Below are positions 19,701 to 31,500 of a stretch of DNA of 64,000 nucleotides, in pieces; the stretch's first letter is position 1; each line of letters begins with the position of its first letter. The DNA lies in NCBI GenBank assembly GCA_003116995.1, contig BDSL01000005.1, positions 558,001-622,000 of the forward strand, written 5' to 3'. This DNA is from Yamagishiella unicocca (taxonomy: Eukaryota; Chlorophyta; Chlorophyceae; Chlamydomonadales; Volvocaceae). The notes beneath the pieces are model-generated. The model saw only the letters and a list, made by a program, of their open reading frames with translations. It had not been told where the DNA came from and made no database searches. Made by a program: the position numbers and the translations under genes.

Positions 19701-22700
19701 GGAAGCTGCTGGCGGAGCTGACGCTGCCTGCTGACGAAACGTCGCATGCGGAGGCTCGGAACCGGGGCTTGGAGAACTCGGCTGCCAGCGCGGCGGCCTG
19801 CGGTGCGGGAACGCGAGGGACAGACAAAGCACAAGTCGCGCGGTGAGTCGCGCGGTGAGTCGCGAGGAGAGTCGCGAGGAGAGTCGCGAAGGGAGATGGG
19901 AGATAAGTGTCTGTCGTGGATGCGCGTCGTATGGCGGCCGGCAGTTGCCGGCAGGCAGGAAAGCAGGCAAGGCGCCGCAGCCGCCACTTCCCAGCATGTT
20001 GGATGACGGATTGCGGCGGCCCATTACCGGTCTGCGCCCACTTCCTGCCCCCCAACCGACAATTGCAGCGTGCTGCGGTTTTATGGCAGGGCTACACACG
20101 GTATGGACGGGAGTTGACCCACCAAGTCGCCGCTGATACTGCCGCTGAGAGAGCGGTTGCGGCGGTTGGCCGCGGCGCGCTTCCGCGCTGGCACTGCGCC
20201 ATCACCTTCAGCGGCGGCACCCTTGCCACCGGGACCCACGCCGCCGCGGGCCCCGCCGCCATTGCCATTGTCGGAGCTGCAGCTGCCTGTTGCTGCTGCT
20301 GTTGTTGCGCCGGGATCCATCACGTGCCACTGCCAGCCCTGCAAGGCCGCCGAGGCGGCAGCAGAGGCGGCGCCCACCTCGCTGAAGTTCAGATCACTGA
20401 TGTGTAATGCGGGAAACGTCCTGCGGGGTCGTGCGGGGCAGATGACCGGTTGCACCTTTTATGGATCCAGGATACAGGACATGAGCATTGAATCCATTAT
20501 ATCCAGGGTGAGCCATCATGCGTGACGTGGGCTGTCATACCTGTACGGCGGCGCCTTCCTCCGCTGGAGCAGCGGGCACGGCCTTGTGTAATACACGTGT
20601 TGTAGGGCAGGCGAAGAAGCCGGCATCGCGGCCGTTGTTTCTTCGTCCACCAGGGCCCCAATCACGATTATTGGCGCCGGCGCCACGGCTGCAGTGTGGT
20701 GTGGTGCACCTCCGCCTTCTTCAGCGGGCAGCTCCCCTTCTCGTTCTCCCGGCGTCGGCGGGCTGTCCGAGTTCTGACCCGTGGGTCCCAGGTTCGCCAG
20801 AGACAGCTCATACCTGCAACCGAACCCATTGGACGAGAACCTAGTCTGATAAGGATGCAGAAGGCAAAAGTAAACAGACGTAATGGCATGATGGAGACCC
20901 AGCTGCGCCAGCGATGGAATGAGCTCAGCGGGGGCGAAGAAGGAACGGGAAAGGCACGGGCAACTGTAAGGCCCGCATGACTGTCCAACACGCCGGTACC
21001 GCACCTGCACGCCGTACATGCCTTAGTGTACCATCCGTACGGATCTGTGCTGCCGTACTCATCGAGCATTACGTAGAAGCCCTGGGTCTGTATGAGCTGC
21101 GCCGCAAGCGGCCTTGCCTTGGGCCTGCCATAATGGGCGACGCAGGTGCGATGGGTTGTGCAACTACGGTGGTACAACGGAATCAACGGTCGAAGGGCAT
21201 CGTAGAAGAGCGCCTTGCGAGACCAGCCGGATGGCATTTGGAACAAGAACGATCGTGCGCCGGCGGCAATACCCGTAAGAACCACGGCTTCCCTCCCAAG
21301 AGCACCTCATACATGCTGCCTGCTCGCCCGATGGCCTTACCCGTGCACGGCGCCATGGCTTTGCAGGAACGGCTCCGTTGCGAACAGAGGGGCTGAGGGC
21401 GAGAAACCCTGTGGCGGCTCTGCACGACCGCCAGCTGGATTCCCTCCAGCATCTGCGCCGGCGGTTGCGTTGGAGCTCGCTGAGGGAGGCAGGTGCTCAT
21501 GGTAGCCCTACGAAGGAGGGATGAGAAGGAGGAAGGGCACGTAAGAACCAGTGTGGAGTTTTGGAAGGTGGGCGCAGGCGGCTGTGGCGAAGATGCAGTG
21601 CAGGGACTGCGTGCCGCGGAGTCACAACCGGCTGTATTCATCCATGCCCAGCACCGAGCAAGCATCGAGCCCGGACGCTACCAAAGCCGCAAGGTGGCAA
21701 AATGCAGCTCACCCGGAGCAGCGATGAGAAGAGGCGCAGGAACAGGCGCCGCACTAGAGCGTCGTGACCAGGGGACCAGCCTGTAGATGGGAAAGACATG
21801 CCCGGCCCTTCAAAACATCAAAACATAGCCATTAAAACGCAATTGAAAAGAAAGCAACTGATGTCACGTTTGACACCGATGTCGACGCACTCACCCGTGG
21901 AAGCCGCCTTCCGCACGTACGGCATCCAGGGGTCGGGCGGTGCCGCCGCCGCCGCCGCTCCGCCGCCGGAGCCGACTTTGGGGTCTACCGACAACGACGC
22001 CGCGCGCTCCTTCGGCCCGACTGCCTCGCTCATATGTATCCGCACGAACGCGAGCACCGCCCCTGCGGTCCATGAGGCGCTTTTGGAGCCCATGCCGCGT
22101 GCCACCAGGTCCTCCTCCTCCGCGAGGCCGCCGGCGTCGGTCGCTGCGGGCTGCCGTAGAGCTGACAGGCACGCGAGCAGCTGCACCGCGGCTGGGTGCT
22201 CCAGGCAGGGCCGCAAGTCCGCACAGTTGTACACCCAGTCCCTGGAGGGGGAGGCAGCCAGGGCGGCGCGGGCGTAAGTACTGAGTTGAAGCCCTGTCGG
22301 GTGGAGGAAATGGTGCGGCCAGTCGGCGTAGGTGGGCGGCTTGCACGCAAGCGATGTGCCCAGGCAGCCGCGACGGCCGCCCAACGGCTTGGCACACAAG
22401 CCACATGTTAGAAAGCAACATCGTGCGAGTACGTGCGAGAACGCCGGGAGGCCGCCTCTCCAAATCCGCCACCCTCCGCCAGCCCACCTGTCCAGGTCCG
22501 CCACCACCAGCCCCTCGTGCAGCTGCGCCGCCAGCCCACCGCAGCCGCCGCCGCCGCCGGCGGGGGCAACTGAGCCCACCCCCGCCAGCTCGGCCGCCAG
22601 TTCTGCCCCCGCTGCGCCGCCCACTCCCATCAGGAAGGGCGTGGGGGCGTCCAGCAGGTCCAGCAGGGTGCTGGGCACCAGCGGCACATACACGTGCTGG

Positions 22701-25022
22701 TACCTGTGGGGCCGACAGGTGCATCCAGGCATATGGCAGGTCGGGTCGGGCAGCGAGGGTTACGACCCGGTCAGACGCACCGAGCCCAATATGACACTTG
22801 TTGGTCCAGCCAGGCCCGGACGCCAAATGCCCGCATGGCGGTGCGTGGGCGCCGTGCGCGCGACTGGAAGCCGTGCAGCGACTCGCTTGGCGTGGGGTTA
22901 GGTGCCCAGGCATGCCATGTGCCTGTGTTTGCATTTCCAACAGCGCCTAGAGCCGAAGCAGCCCAGCCGCAAGCCCGCTTCGAAGACGCACTGTCGTCAC
23001 CTGATTGGCCAGAGCAGCTTCATCAGCCCCTCAGCCGCCAGGGTGGGGAGCCGGAGCTGGCCGCTGACCACCACCACGCGCCGCTCCAGAAGCACTGCAG
23101 GGCGGAGGGGCGGGTCAAGGTCAGGGTCAGGGTCAGGGAAAGCCAGGGAATGAGCGCTACCATACGGGTAAACCGGAGGACGACAATGGCGCATCACTCA
23201 GGAGCGCAGCCCGCGCCAATGCGCACCGCCCAGTGTGTGATACGCAGTACACGGCTCTTACAACCGCCAGTGCCATAACACGCCATGCCGAGGCCGCACC
23301 CACCCGCCAGGAAGGTCAACAACACGTTGACCGGCGACAGGGCCGCCAACAGGGCCTGCAGCGTCACCTCGCCCCCGCGTGGCGCCCCCGTCTCGTCGGG
23401 CGGCAGCAGCTCGAAAGAGCGGCCCTCGAGCTGGAAGCGCAGCTGCGGCGGGACAGGGCGGGGCGCGGCGGGGCAGATCGAGGGCGAGGGAGGGGTGGCA
23501 GCCGTATACGTCTAGCTGGGGCGCGAGCGGAGGCGATGTGGCTATTGATGATGGTAGTCTGTGTGGGCCACAGGGTGTAGGCTGCGGACGGGCCGCTCTC
23601 GAATTGCTGTCCAGCCTCTCGCACGCACAGCCCCGTGTTGGGCCGAAGTGTGATCTTGAGAGGAGCCTCTCCCCTCATGATTACGGCGAATCACCTAAAC
23701 TCACTCATATACTGGTATTCTGTGCAAAAGGCAGAGCCTAGGGGTTCCGTTGCTTTTGAGGCCCTTCCTCTTCCCCAACACCGTAGACTACCCTACCTCT
23801 CTTTGCAGGGCTGCCGGGCTGGGCAGGCGCAGCACGGCAGTCACCAGGTCCCCGAGGGGCGCTGAGGGGCCCAGGCAGAAGACCGCTATATACAGCCGCC
23901 GCAGGACCTGGCGCAGGCAGGGCGATCGCGGGCGAGGGCGGGGTAGGGCGGGGGAGAGACGATCGATGAAGCAGTGAAGAAGAAGAGGCTGGGAGTGGAC
24001 TGGGAGGCGAGCGGCGGGTAGTGCTGAGGTTGCTGGAGCGACCTCGATGGCACAGGCTCCTGGGCTCACAAGAGGCCATGGAATTAACACGTCGTCTAAA
24101 GTAGCAGCAGCAGCGGCGGGAGCCAAGACACTATTATTGAGAGGAAGGGCCTTACATATATTCCCAACTCCCGGCTAACTAAAATCAGGACCACATCATC
24201 TCGCATATTCCCCAGCTCAGTACCTGCTCCGCCGCCTTCAGATACGGCAGCCTGCTGACAAGGCATAGCGTCCGTGTGGCCTGCGATCCGACCAATTGCT
24301 CGTGGCGGCAAGCCAGAGCGGTGGGTACGGCGTCTCTGTAGCTAAGGCACGATACGTACAGACGCCGGCCGCCCTCGTCTGCGTTTCATAAACGGAAGAG
24401 TGTGATGCGGTCATGGCGATGAAGCGCTTCGACGTAAAACGATTGCATCAGATGTGCGCAGTCTTTCAGCACCAAACTAGTCCAACCGCGACGGGCTTGC
24501 ACTCGGCAATTTCGTGTCCCTTCCCGTATAAGTTTGATAGGGGGAACGCCGCGATGCCCAGCTGACGCCGTCCTCCCCGGTTTCCCTTTGTTGAACATTC
24601 AAAATTTAAAATTGAGCCCACCTGTCAGTACCAACGAATACAACTTGGGGGCCAGGTCCGCAGACTTGAGACGCGCGCTTGCCTTCGCCGCCGGGACAAC
24701 TTCGACACCATCTGGCATGCAGCACTACAAACCGGCGAGGCATTGGGTCAGGATTCCAACGCGGCCGTCAGGTAAGGTTCGCGGCGCACAACGTTTCCCC
24801 AAGATTGAGCAATTCCATTAGGTTAAATTTATTTTTGTTTTCAACTCTTACCGTGGGAAGCTGTAGCGGTAGCTTTCTCCCGTCGAGGAGGAGCTGATCC
24901 AGGAGAGCGGGCTTGAATCGACAGGTGTCGAGGCCCTTGAAGCCAAAATCTTCACCAAAAAGACTGGTAAGCGGCGACGCAAGACCGCAGACCGCGAAGC
25001 CTTCGAAGAGCGTCGCCTCCAT
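13744..25022 (-). CDS. SCD1-like: SCD1-like DENN and WD40 domain protein
   Basis: Hand-joined model, 21 exons, 1967 aa, all phases consistent: 24852-25022, 24622-24724, 24224-24378, 23797-23907, 23304-23442, 23001-23094, 22488-22703, 21895-22241, 21005-21305, 20541-20813, 20123-20396, 19174-19797, 18570-18873, 18062-18309, 17716-17848, 16788-17458, 16519-16644, 15956-16208, 15339-15577, 14389-14988, 13744-14265. The N-terminus has uDENN (FEGFAVCGL, ALLDQL, YVSCLSYRD). Residues ~185-330 are cDENN (LLERRVVVVSGQLRLPTLAA, HVYVPLVPSTLLDLLDAPTP), and dDENN follows (PLAAQLIQTQGF). The last ~580 residues are WD40 repeats (LVTASDDWTVRLW, LYTGGRDGTAAEWDL). Arabidopsis SCD1 has this architecture and acts with Rab GTPases in post-Golgi trafficking and cytokinesis; the role here is inferred. 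MEATLFEG (25022) aligns best as start; ATGs at 25079 and 25133 are in frame. The acceptor at 21305 is weak. Ala/Gly/Gln inserts are algal. Confidence 0.9.
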
Positions 25023-27204
25023 CCCGTTCGCGCCAATTCGACCAGGAGGATGTTTGGTCATTAGCTCTATCGAGACCATTGTGGTGTGGTTGTATGAACC
25101 TATTAGCTTGTAGGCACCTATGAAGTAGGACAATCGCCACCCATTGCCAGCTGGCTTGGGAGCTGCCCGTGGCTTAACTTGCCTGATGGCCGCATTGTAT
25201 ACCTAGGATCATGATCATTATTTTATGTCAATATAACTAGGTAATAGGTAATCTGGGGCACCGTAAGTGTCGTAAATTGCAAGGATAAGCGCATGGTACT
25301 ATTCAGAGTACCGGTATACGATTTACATTGGCGCAGTTTTCAAGGCGATCCCTTCCATTCTGATGAGTTCCAGTTAAGCATTTGAATTTGCACCTTCTGG
25401 CTAATGCTCTTAAAGAATTGAGAACAGGTCCGCTGCAGACGGACCGTTGCATGGTGGTTGAGGCCACGTGCGGAATCAGCGTGCTCCTGGGTCGCAGGCT
25501 CGCAGCCAATAAGCGCATCACGGACCCAGAAGGGCCTACTCGAAGGGCTCTGCCATTCCTAGCTGGTTACTAATTGTTCTAGCTCCACTTGCTCCACACG
25601 GATGTACGGCCATGATGTATGACAATACCTCCTGACAATATCTTTTAGCGTTTGTTTTTTAACCACCGGAGACCCCGTATTTGCACCGTATTGCGCTCGT
25701 AGGGAAGGCAATAAGCACCATCCCTCAATAGCTGTGTTGACATCCTTGAGGGCAGCGAGGGACAGCGCCAAGTAGAGTGCATAGGTGTTGAGCAAAGGAA
25801 AGAACCAGAAAGAACAGTCACCAAAGGGGTCGTAAAGGACCTTCGAGCTGCCCTGAGCTGCGCGTATAGTAAATGGTTTTAAATGATTTGGCTGTAAATG
25901 ATTGCCTGCCTACGCTGCGCCCCTATCCCCTCGCACCCAGGCAGTAGCTAGGCAAGACCGTGACCGAGCTAAGGCTAAGGCACTTCTGGATAGGGCTGTA
26001 CCTGCAGCCCTCGAACTTCTGAACCCTCCGTGATCCGTTTCCACGCGCTCGAGGCACACCTTGGCAGGGTGCACATACAGGATCCCTAAGATCACGCAGG
26101 CCATATCTTTCCTGCCCTGGGTCGGTCACTGCCTGCATGCTGGACAGGGCTGGACCAACCATTACCCCCAATTTTGGTGACCGTCAGCAGGGTGCGCAAA
26201 GTAGCGAAATGGGTGCCCAGGGAGTCGCGCCCAGCTGGCCATGTGTCTGCATGCTCAGTGGCATCATAACCTTGCAGCTGTCACACGCGTATCGCTTGCA
26301 GCCACGGAAGACCCATCTCCCGGAACAAGAGGCAGCCTTAGGTAGTTATTGGAGCAATACACTAGAGGTGTACCCTAGCCGTGCTTGAAACACTTGCAGT
26401 TTGAGAAAGGGTTGGATGGCTCGCATCAGCTTGGATCAGTTGTGGGCAGAAACACAAGTCCCATGGCCACATAGCCAGTCGTTACTGTCCTGTACACACT
26501 CCCCTAGCCACAGCCCCTATCAAGCCCACATACAGTACCGGTATGGGCCTGCCATAAGTATCGACCATGCCGTCTCACCAACGCCGTTTTACAATGCAAA
26601 CAGCACAATCACGGCAAAAATCTACAAGCCAATATCCAATCCTGACCCACGCCTCCTGCCCTGATGGCCCGCGGTTCGGTTAGAATGGCTCGGTTGATAC
26701 CTAGTAGCCCAGTCAAACGTCGCTCCCGCCTACCCAAAGCCGCTTTACATACAGCTGGTTCAATTTGCCACAAGCGTCCCAGATTGCAAGGACGGAGACA
26801 CTGCAATGGCGTTCCAAATGAACACCCGGCGGCCTCACAGAGCCTTCCAAGAGGGAGGTAATCGTGTGAAAATCACGTCTATACCATGCGAGATCAGGGT
26901 GCAATCGCTCAGCCAAATGGAAACGTGAAGCGCTGAAACTGGCGGCGCTGACCCTGCCACAGCTGCAGGTGTAAGTAATATGTATATATTGTGGTGTTAA
27001 CTATTATATGTACAAAGGCACACTGCGAATGTGGCGCTTGAACGAGGATGGGCTGCAAAGACCACCACAGCCCCGTACAAGCCACAAGTCGCGGCGGCCA
27101 ACCCCTGTGTAGGTGCCGGTCCACTTCTCAATTCCGTCCACGTCTGTACTTACGAGGCCCAGATTTAACCCCTTTATACCGCCTAGTTCAGTCAGACCGC
27201 AAGA
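25023..27204. other. Intergenic between SCD1-like gene and rpl32
   Basis: The genes diverge from here, so both promoters lie in this 2.2 kb. I see no TATA box or conserved element I can defend, and no coding frame with exon-like quality. Confidence 0.4.
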
Positions 27205-27620
27205 ATGCTGGCCCTCTCCTCGTCGCGCAGCGCTGCGTTCAGCGCTACCTCTCGCGTGCAGCCTGCTCGCCAGATGGCTTTCCCGGCTCCCAGCCGCACA
27301 GCTTTGGTTGTGGAGGCTGCTGTGCCCAAGAAGAAGACCAGCAAGTCCAAGACGGCCATTCGCAAGGCGGCCTGGAAGAAGGAGGTCCTGCCCTACGTCG
27401 AGCAGGCTCTGTTCAAGGTAAATTAATGAGGCGTTTATGTACCATTATAATAAACGTTCGGTTGGTGTCAGCGTGCCGCCGTGCTCGTGCTTACTTGCAT
27501 GGCTAAATTATTGCTTTGCAGGCCAAATTGGCGCTGAAGGAGGGCAGCCGTGACTCGTCTGATAAGGACATGGTCGTGGGCGGGCAAGCGGAAGCGGCGG
27601 AGAGCTCGGAGAGCCAGTAA
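27205..27620 (+). CDS. PRPL32: Plastid ribosomal protein bL32, nuclear-encoded
   Basis: Two exons, 27205-27417 and 27522-27620, join in phase 0 (AAG|GTAAAT ... TTTGCAG|GCC) and give 103 aa ending at TAA. Residues 1-38 are Ser/Arg/Ala-rich without acidic residues, as in a chloroplast transit peptide. From residue 39 the sequence [20 protein letters not shown] matches the invariant N-terminal motif of bL32 (AVPKKRTSKSKKRIRK...W). bL32 is a small protein of the large plastid ribosomal subunit. The C-terminal acidic tail ([10 protein letters not shown]) is an algal extension. rpl32 is plastid-encoded in many plants but absent from some green algal plastomes, so this fits transfer to the nucleus. 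A TGTAA signal lies at 28054. Confidence 0.88.
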
Positions 27621-28053
27621 GCGGCCGCATTGGTGCGCAGCTAGTAGCAGCGCAGCTCCAAGCGCAGGAGCTGAAGTTGGGAGCAGTTCATATCTCTTAG
27701 CTACCTCGAATCGCAATTTTGGCTCATTTTTTTAGCGACGGAAGGTGCTAAAGAGAGTGACGCTCCTTGCGGCGCGGCCCGCTACCTGGAGCCAGTTGTC
27801 GGCACGGCACCCCAGAGCGGGATCTGCGGCTGGAATGGGCTGCAACTCTGCCTGCTGAGGTATTAACCTCACTGGGGGGCCTCCCCCTGGCTATCGGTTA
27901 GACTGGGGGTTATGTGGGTTTCGAGGGCTGTTTCAGCCCCGCTTATAACATCGAGCACCCAGTGCGGCGTGCTTGTTTGGGGAATAGCATATGACAGGGG
28001 TGGTGAGGCGAGGATACTCATGTGTGTGTGCAGTACGGCGTCACCGTCGTACA

Positions 28054-28058
28054 TGTAA
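28054..28058 (+). terminator. TGTAA polyadenylation signal, rpl32
   Basis: The TGTAA used by Chlamydomonas-type algae lies 434 nt after the L32 stop. It is upstream of the convergent tRNA ligase signal at 28438-28442, so the two 3' ends would not overlap. Confidence 0.5.
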
Positions 28059-28437
28059 GACACGACGTGCTGTCATGCTTCCTGGCAGCTCCGTTCTCGC
28101 CTGTCCTTTAATAGATGCCCCAGGCTAGGGCTCGCAGCTGCCTCTTCAGCTGTGACCATGGCTGGTTCGTCGAAGGGTACCTCAGGAATGGGGAAACCGT
28201 ATTGGAGACTGGCCGGACGTCTGTCGCGGCTGTCACGGTCGAGTGCTTACTGTCGCTGTGTCAGCCAGACGCGGCGTAGCGCACCATAACACTGCAGCGG
28301 GAGGGGGAGGGGTTGCGCTGCGGCACGGAACCTCGGCCAGTTACACGCTTTTCGCCGTCATATGATCCCCCTTTCCTGTGACCACACACCAGCCCTCATA
28401 CACACGTACTCCTTCGGTCCAGGGCGTTCACTCCAAT

Positions 28438-28442
28438 TTACA
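28438..28442 (-). terminator. TGTAA polyadenylation signal, tRNA ligase
   Basis: TTACA on the plus strand reads TGTAA on the minus strand, 137 nt after the tRNA ligase stop codon, a typical algal distance. Confidence 0.5.
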
Positions 28443-28578
28443 GCGTTGTTCCAGTCAGGGCGTACTGACGGATTTGAAGGCCCCAATCCACACATGGGCG
28501 TCACGGCAAGGTGTCCCACATCGCCACATAACAGCAACATGCGTATTCTGTACGTGCCGCTCTGATGGAACTACCTCC

Positions 28579-31500
28579 TCATACCACGGGCGGTCGTTTG
28601 TCGCCACCCCCACCCGCCCCTGCCGCCTCCGCATCCACTGCTGTCACGACGCCGCTGAGCAACAGCGGTCCCCCCGGCAGCGGCCGCCGCTCCACACCCA
28701 GCTCCCCAGCAGCCAACCGCGCAGGCAGCAGGTTACTCGCTGCTGCTGTGTGACCCTTCTCAACCTGCGGAACGATGCGGCAACGTTATGTAGAAAGATT
28801 AGGGCGATCGATAAGCACGGGGCTGAGCGCGTGGTGGTTTCGGCGCTGAACTGCTCCTGTCGCTCCGAAGCCATGACGTCCACACAGGACTAGGTGCGTC
28901 ATGTCGCCAACCAATCTCAACCCCCAATCCCGGCTCACCACCAGCGTGATGTGGTGGTAGGGCTTGGATGTGATGACCTCGTCTGCGCTCAGCAGCCGCA
29001 CCTCCGCAGCAATCACCTGGCGCAGTAAACCGGGTGCGGGTGCGGGTGCGGACAAAGGAATTCAACGGGGGACGGGCAGATGAAAATTGCAATGGGCGAA
29101 AATTGCCGTCCAGCACCGACTGCAGCCCAGCGCACCTCCGGACTGACGTCAATGGCCGTCACCTCCAACTCCACGGGACTGCCCACCAGCGCCATCAGCG
29201 CGCACCGCAGGTCAGCTCGGGCTCCCAGGTCGGGGTCGTTCCTGCACCCCGGGGGTGGGGGCGAGGAGGCTCAGTTATGCCGTGGGGGAGCGGATGCGAG
29301 ACGGGGGGGCACGGGGGAGCGAGGTGATGGCACCCGAAAGCACATCCCCGTCCCATCGAGGCTCAACCCCCGAGGCCACGCGCTCTGTTTCGCTCCTCTG
29401 CATTTTGGACGAGGTGTTAGGAAAGGTTCTTGAGTCCAGCTCCAAACTCCGAAGGCGATAGCGTTCCCCTAGAAAGGATAGGATTCCCCTGGGTGTCCAG
29501 ATCCCGCTCGGTAATAGTAGCCCCGGACGCGTTTCCCTCCCCCGCACCTGTGCCAGAGGGTCACGTGCAAGGAGCCCTTGCGAATCCTGCCGTGCAGCTC
29601 CGGCGCCAACACGCCGCGTGCCGCTGCCCGCAGCGCCTCCTCGTCAATCCCCGAAACCGAAAAGTACGACACCCGCTCCTCCGCCGCCGACGCGTCGGCG
29701 GCCGCCCCCGCATCCGCCCCACTCATAGTGGCGGCAGCGGCGCCGTCGACGTGCAGGTCAGCGACCGCCAATGAGAGCGACGGCGATGTCAGGATGCCGA
29801 CAGCGCCGTCGGCTCCGGCGCCGGCGGCGCTGACGGCGGCGATGCCGTCGCCCGCGGCCGCTGCCGCTGCTGCCTTGACGGCCTCCACCGTGGCAGCCAG
29901 CTCCTGCCCAATGTGATGTCGTACATCCTCCATCGGCAGTTGCAAGGCCTACATGGGCATGGTACGACATGAACGAAATTGAAAGGACGGGCAGCAGAGG
30001 TTAGGCCTGTGGATTGTCAGCCCCTATCCCTCCGTACCCCACATTCCCCAACCTGAGGAGCACCACCCACGTCTGCGCCCTGCACCACCACCCTCATACC
30101 TTCATCCTATTGTCGTCTCCGTGGGTTTCCTCGCTAACTCTTTCCCCCGCCTTTTCCTCGCTAACCCTTCCCACCACCTTCTTACCTCGAGCGCCGCCAC
30201 CACATCCGGCCGCAGCAGGAGCTCCCTCGCGCGCGCTTCCCACGCCACCGGCAGCTGAGGCTTGGCTCGCTCCGAAACGTCCCGCAGCCCCAATGCGACA
30301 TGGCGCAGCACGTCAGCCGGCACGCTGCCGCCGCCGCCGCCGCCGCTGCCGTCACCGCCGCCGCCGTCGCCCCGCATGATGGGCAGCTTTGCCACGCGCG
30401 TAAACTGCGTCCGGAGTGCCGCCAGCAGCTCGGGCAGCGTCTTGTGTCGGTAGAAGCCGGCGAACATTGCGACGACGGTGGCGGCGGAGGGGGCGGAGGC
30501 GCCGTCCAAGCCGCCCTCGTGGTTCTGTCCCAAGAGGGCGGGGAAGGGGAAGGGAGGGGCGCGGTGGCATGAGCATTCGGGTTGTGACTGGCGACGTGAG
30601 AGGTGTGCTTCAAGATGGTGCGCTTGCAGATAGTGTGCTTGTGGATGGTGCGCTTGTGGATGGTTTGCCCTCCAGTCTCACCCGGCGCTGCAGGGTGCGC
30701 AGCATACACAGCGCCACCAGCTCCAGGGGGAAGGGCAGGTCGGACAGCCCGCCGTACAGGTCGGCGTGCGCTGGCGAGGGGGCGGTGAGCGACGAGGGGC
30801 CAGACACCACCGGCACCAGCGCCAGGCTCGCAACACCTGGGCTCCGAGGGGAGGAGGGTGATGGGCGGTGATGGAGGAAAAAGGGTTTTCGGCTACCGCA
30901 GTCACTCGAGCCCTTCACACACAGTGGTCATCGTCCCCAATACGCACAATACCCAAATACAGGTCGCACCCCTTCCCGACCCGGGCCTCGCTCACCCGTC
31001 CCCTTGAGCGGCTCCAGCGCCCTGGCGATGTTGCCTGGGGGCGACGGCACCAAGTTCTTGTCCGCCACCGCCACCACCACGTGGTTGCCGCCGCGGCAGC
31101 TGTCGGCGGCGGATGCCACCTCCAGCCAGTACCTAGGCGGGCGTGCGCACACAGGGGTCGAGGGTCGGTGTGGAGCAGGATGCCTCTTCAGCAGTGCGGC
31201 GCATTCCCAATATACACACACGCACGCACGCACACACACACACACCGCTCAGCATTTATAAAACACACACCGCCCGGAGCGCTGCGCGGACGCCGTCTAC
31301 ATAATTGGAATTATGGCTTCTCGTGGACCCACTCTGGGCTTCCTTCGGTAACTATTGGCGCCCCGCACTGCCTCCGGATTCCTTGGTCTCCTCGCGCTAA
31401 GTCTCCTTCGCGGCTCAGCTCAGCATATTTAAAACACACCGCCCCTTGGCGCTCGTGCGGTCAGGCCCTTCCACCGCCCCATCACACCTGTTGGGATTAA

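Noticed and set aside
24156..24223. Alternative exon ending GGAATATAT|GTAAGG in the SCD1-like gene
   Set aside because: Phases also fit, but extending exon 24224-24378 through LVSRLPYLKAAEQ directly to VLRRLYIAVF reproduces the SCD1 family order, so the short exon is unnecessary.
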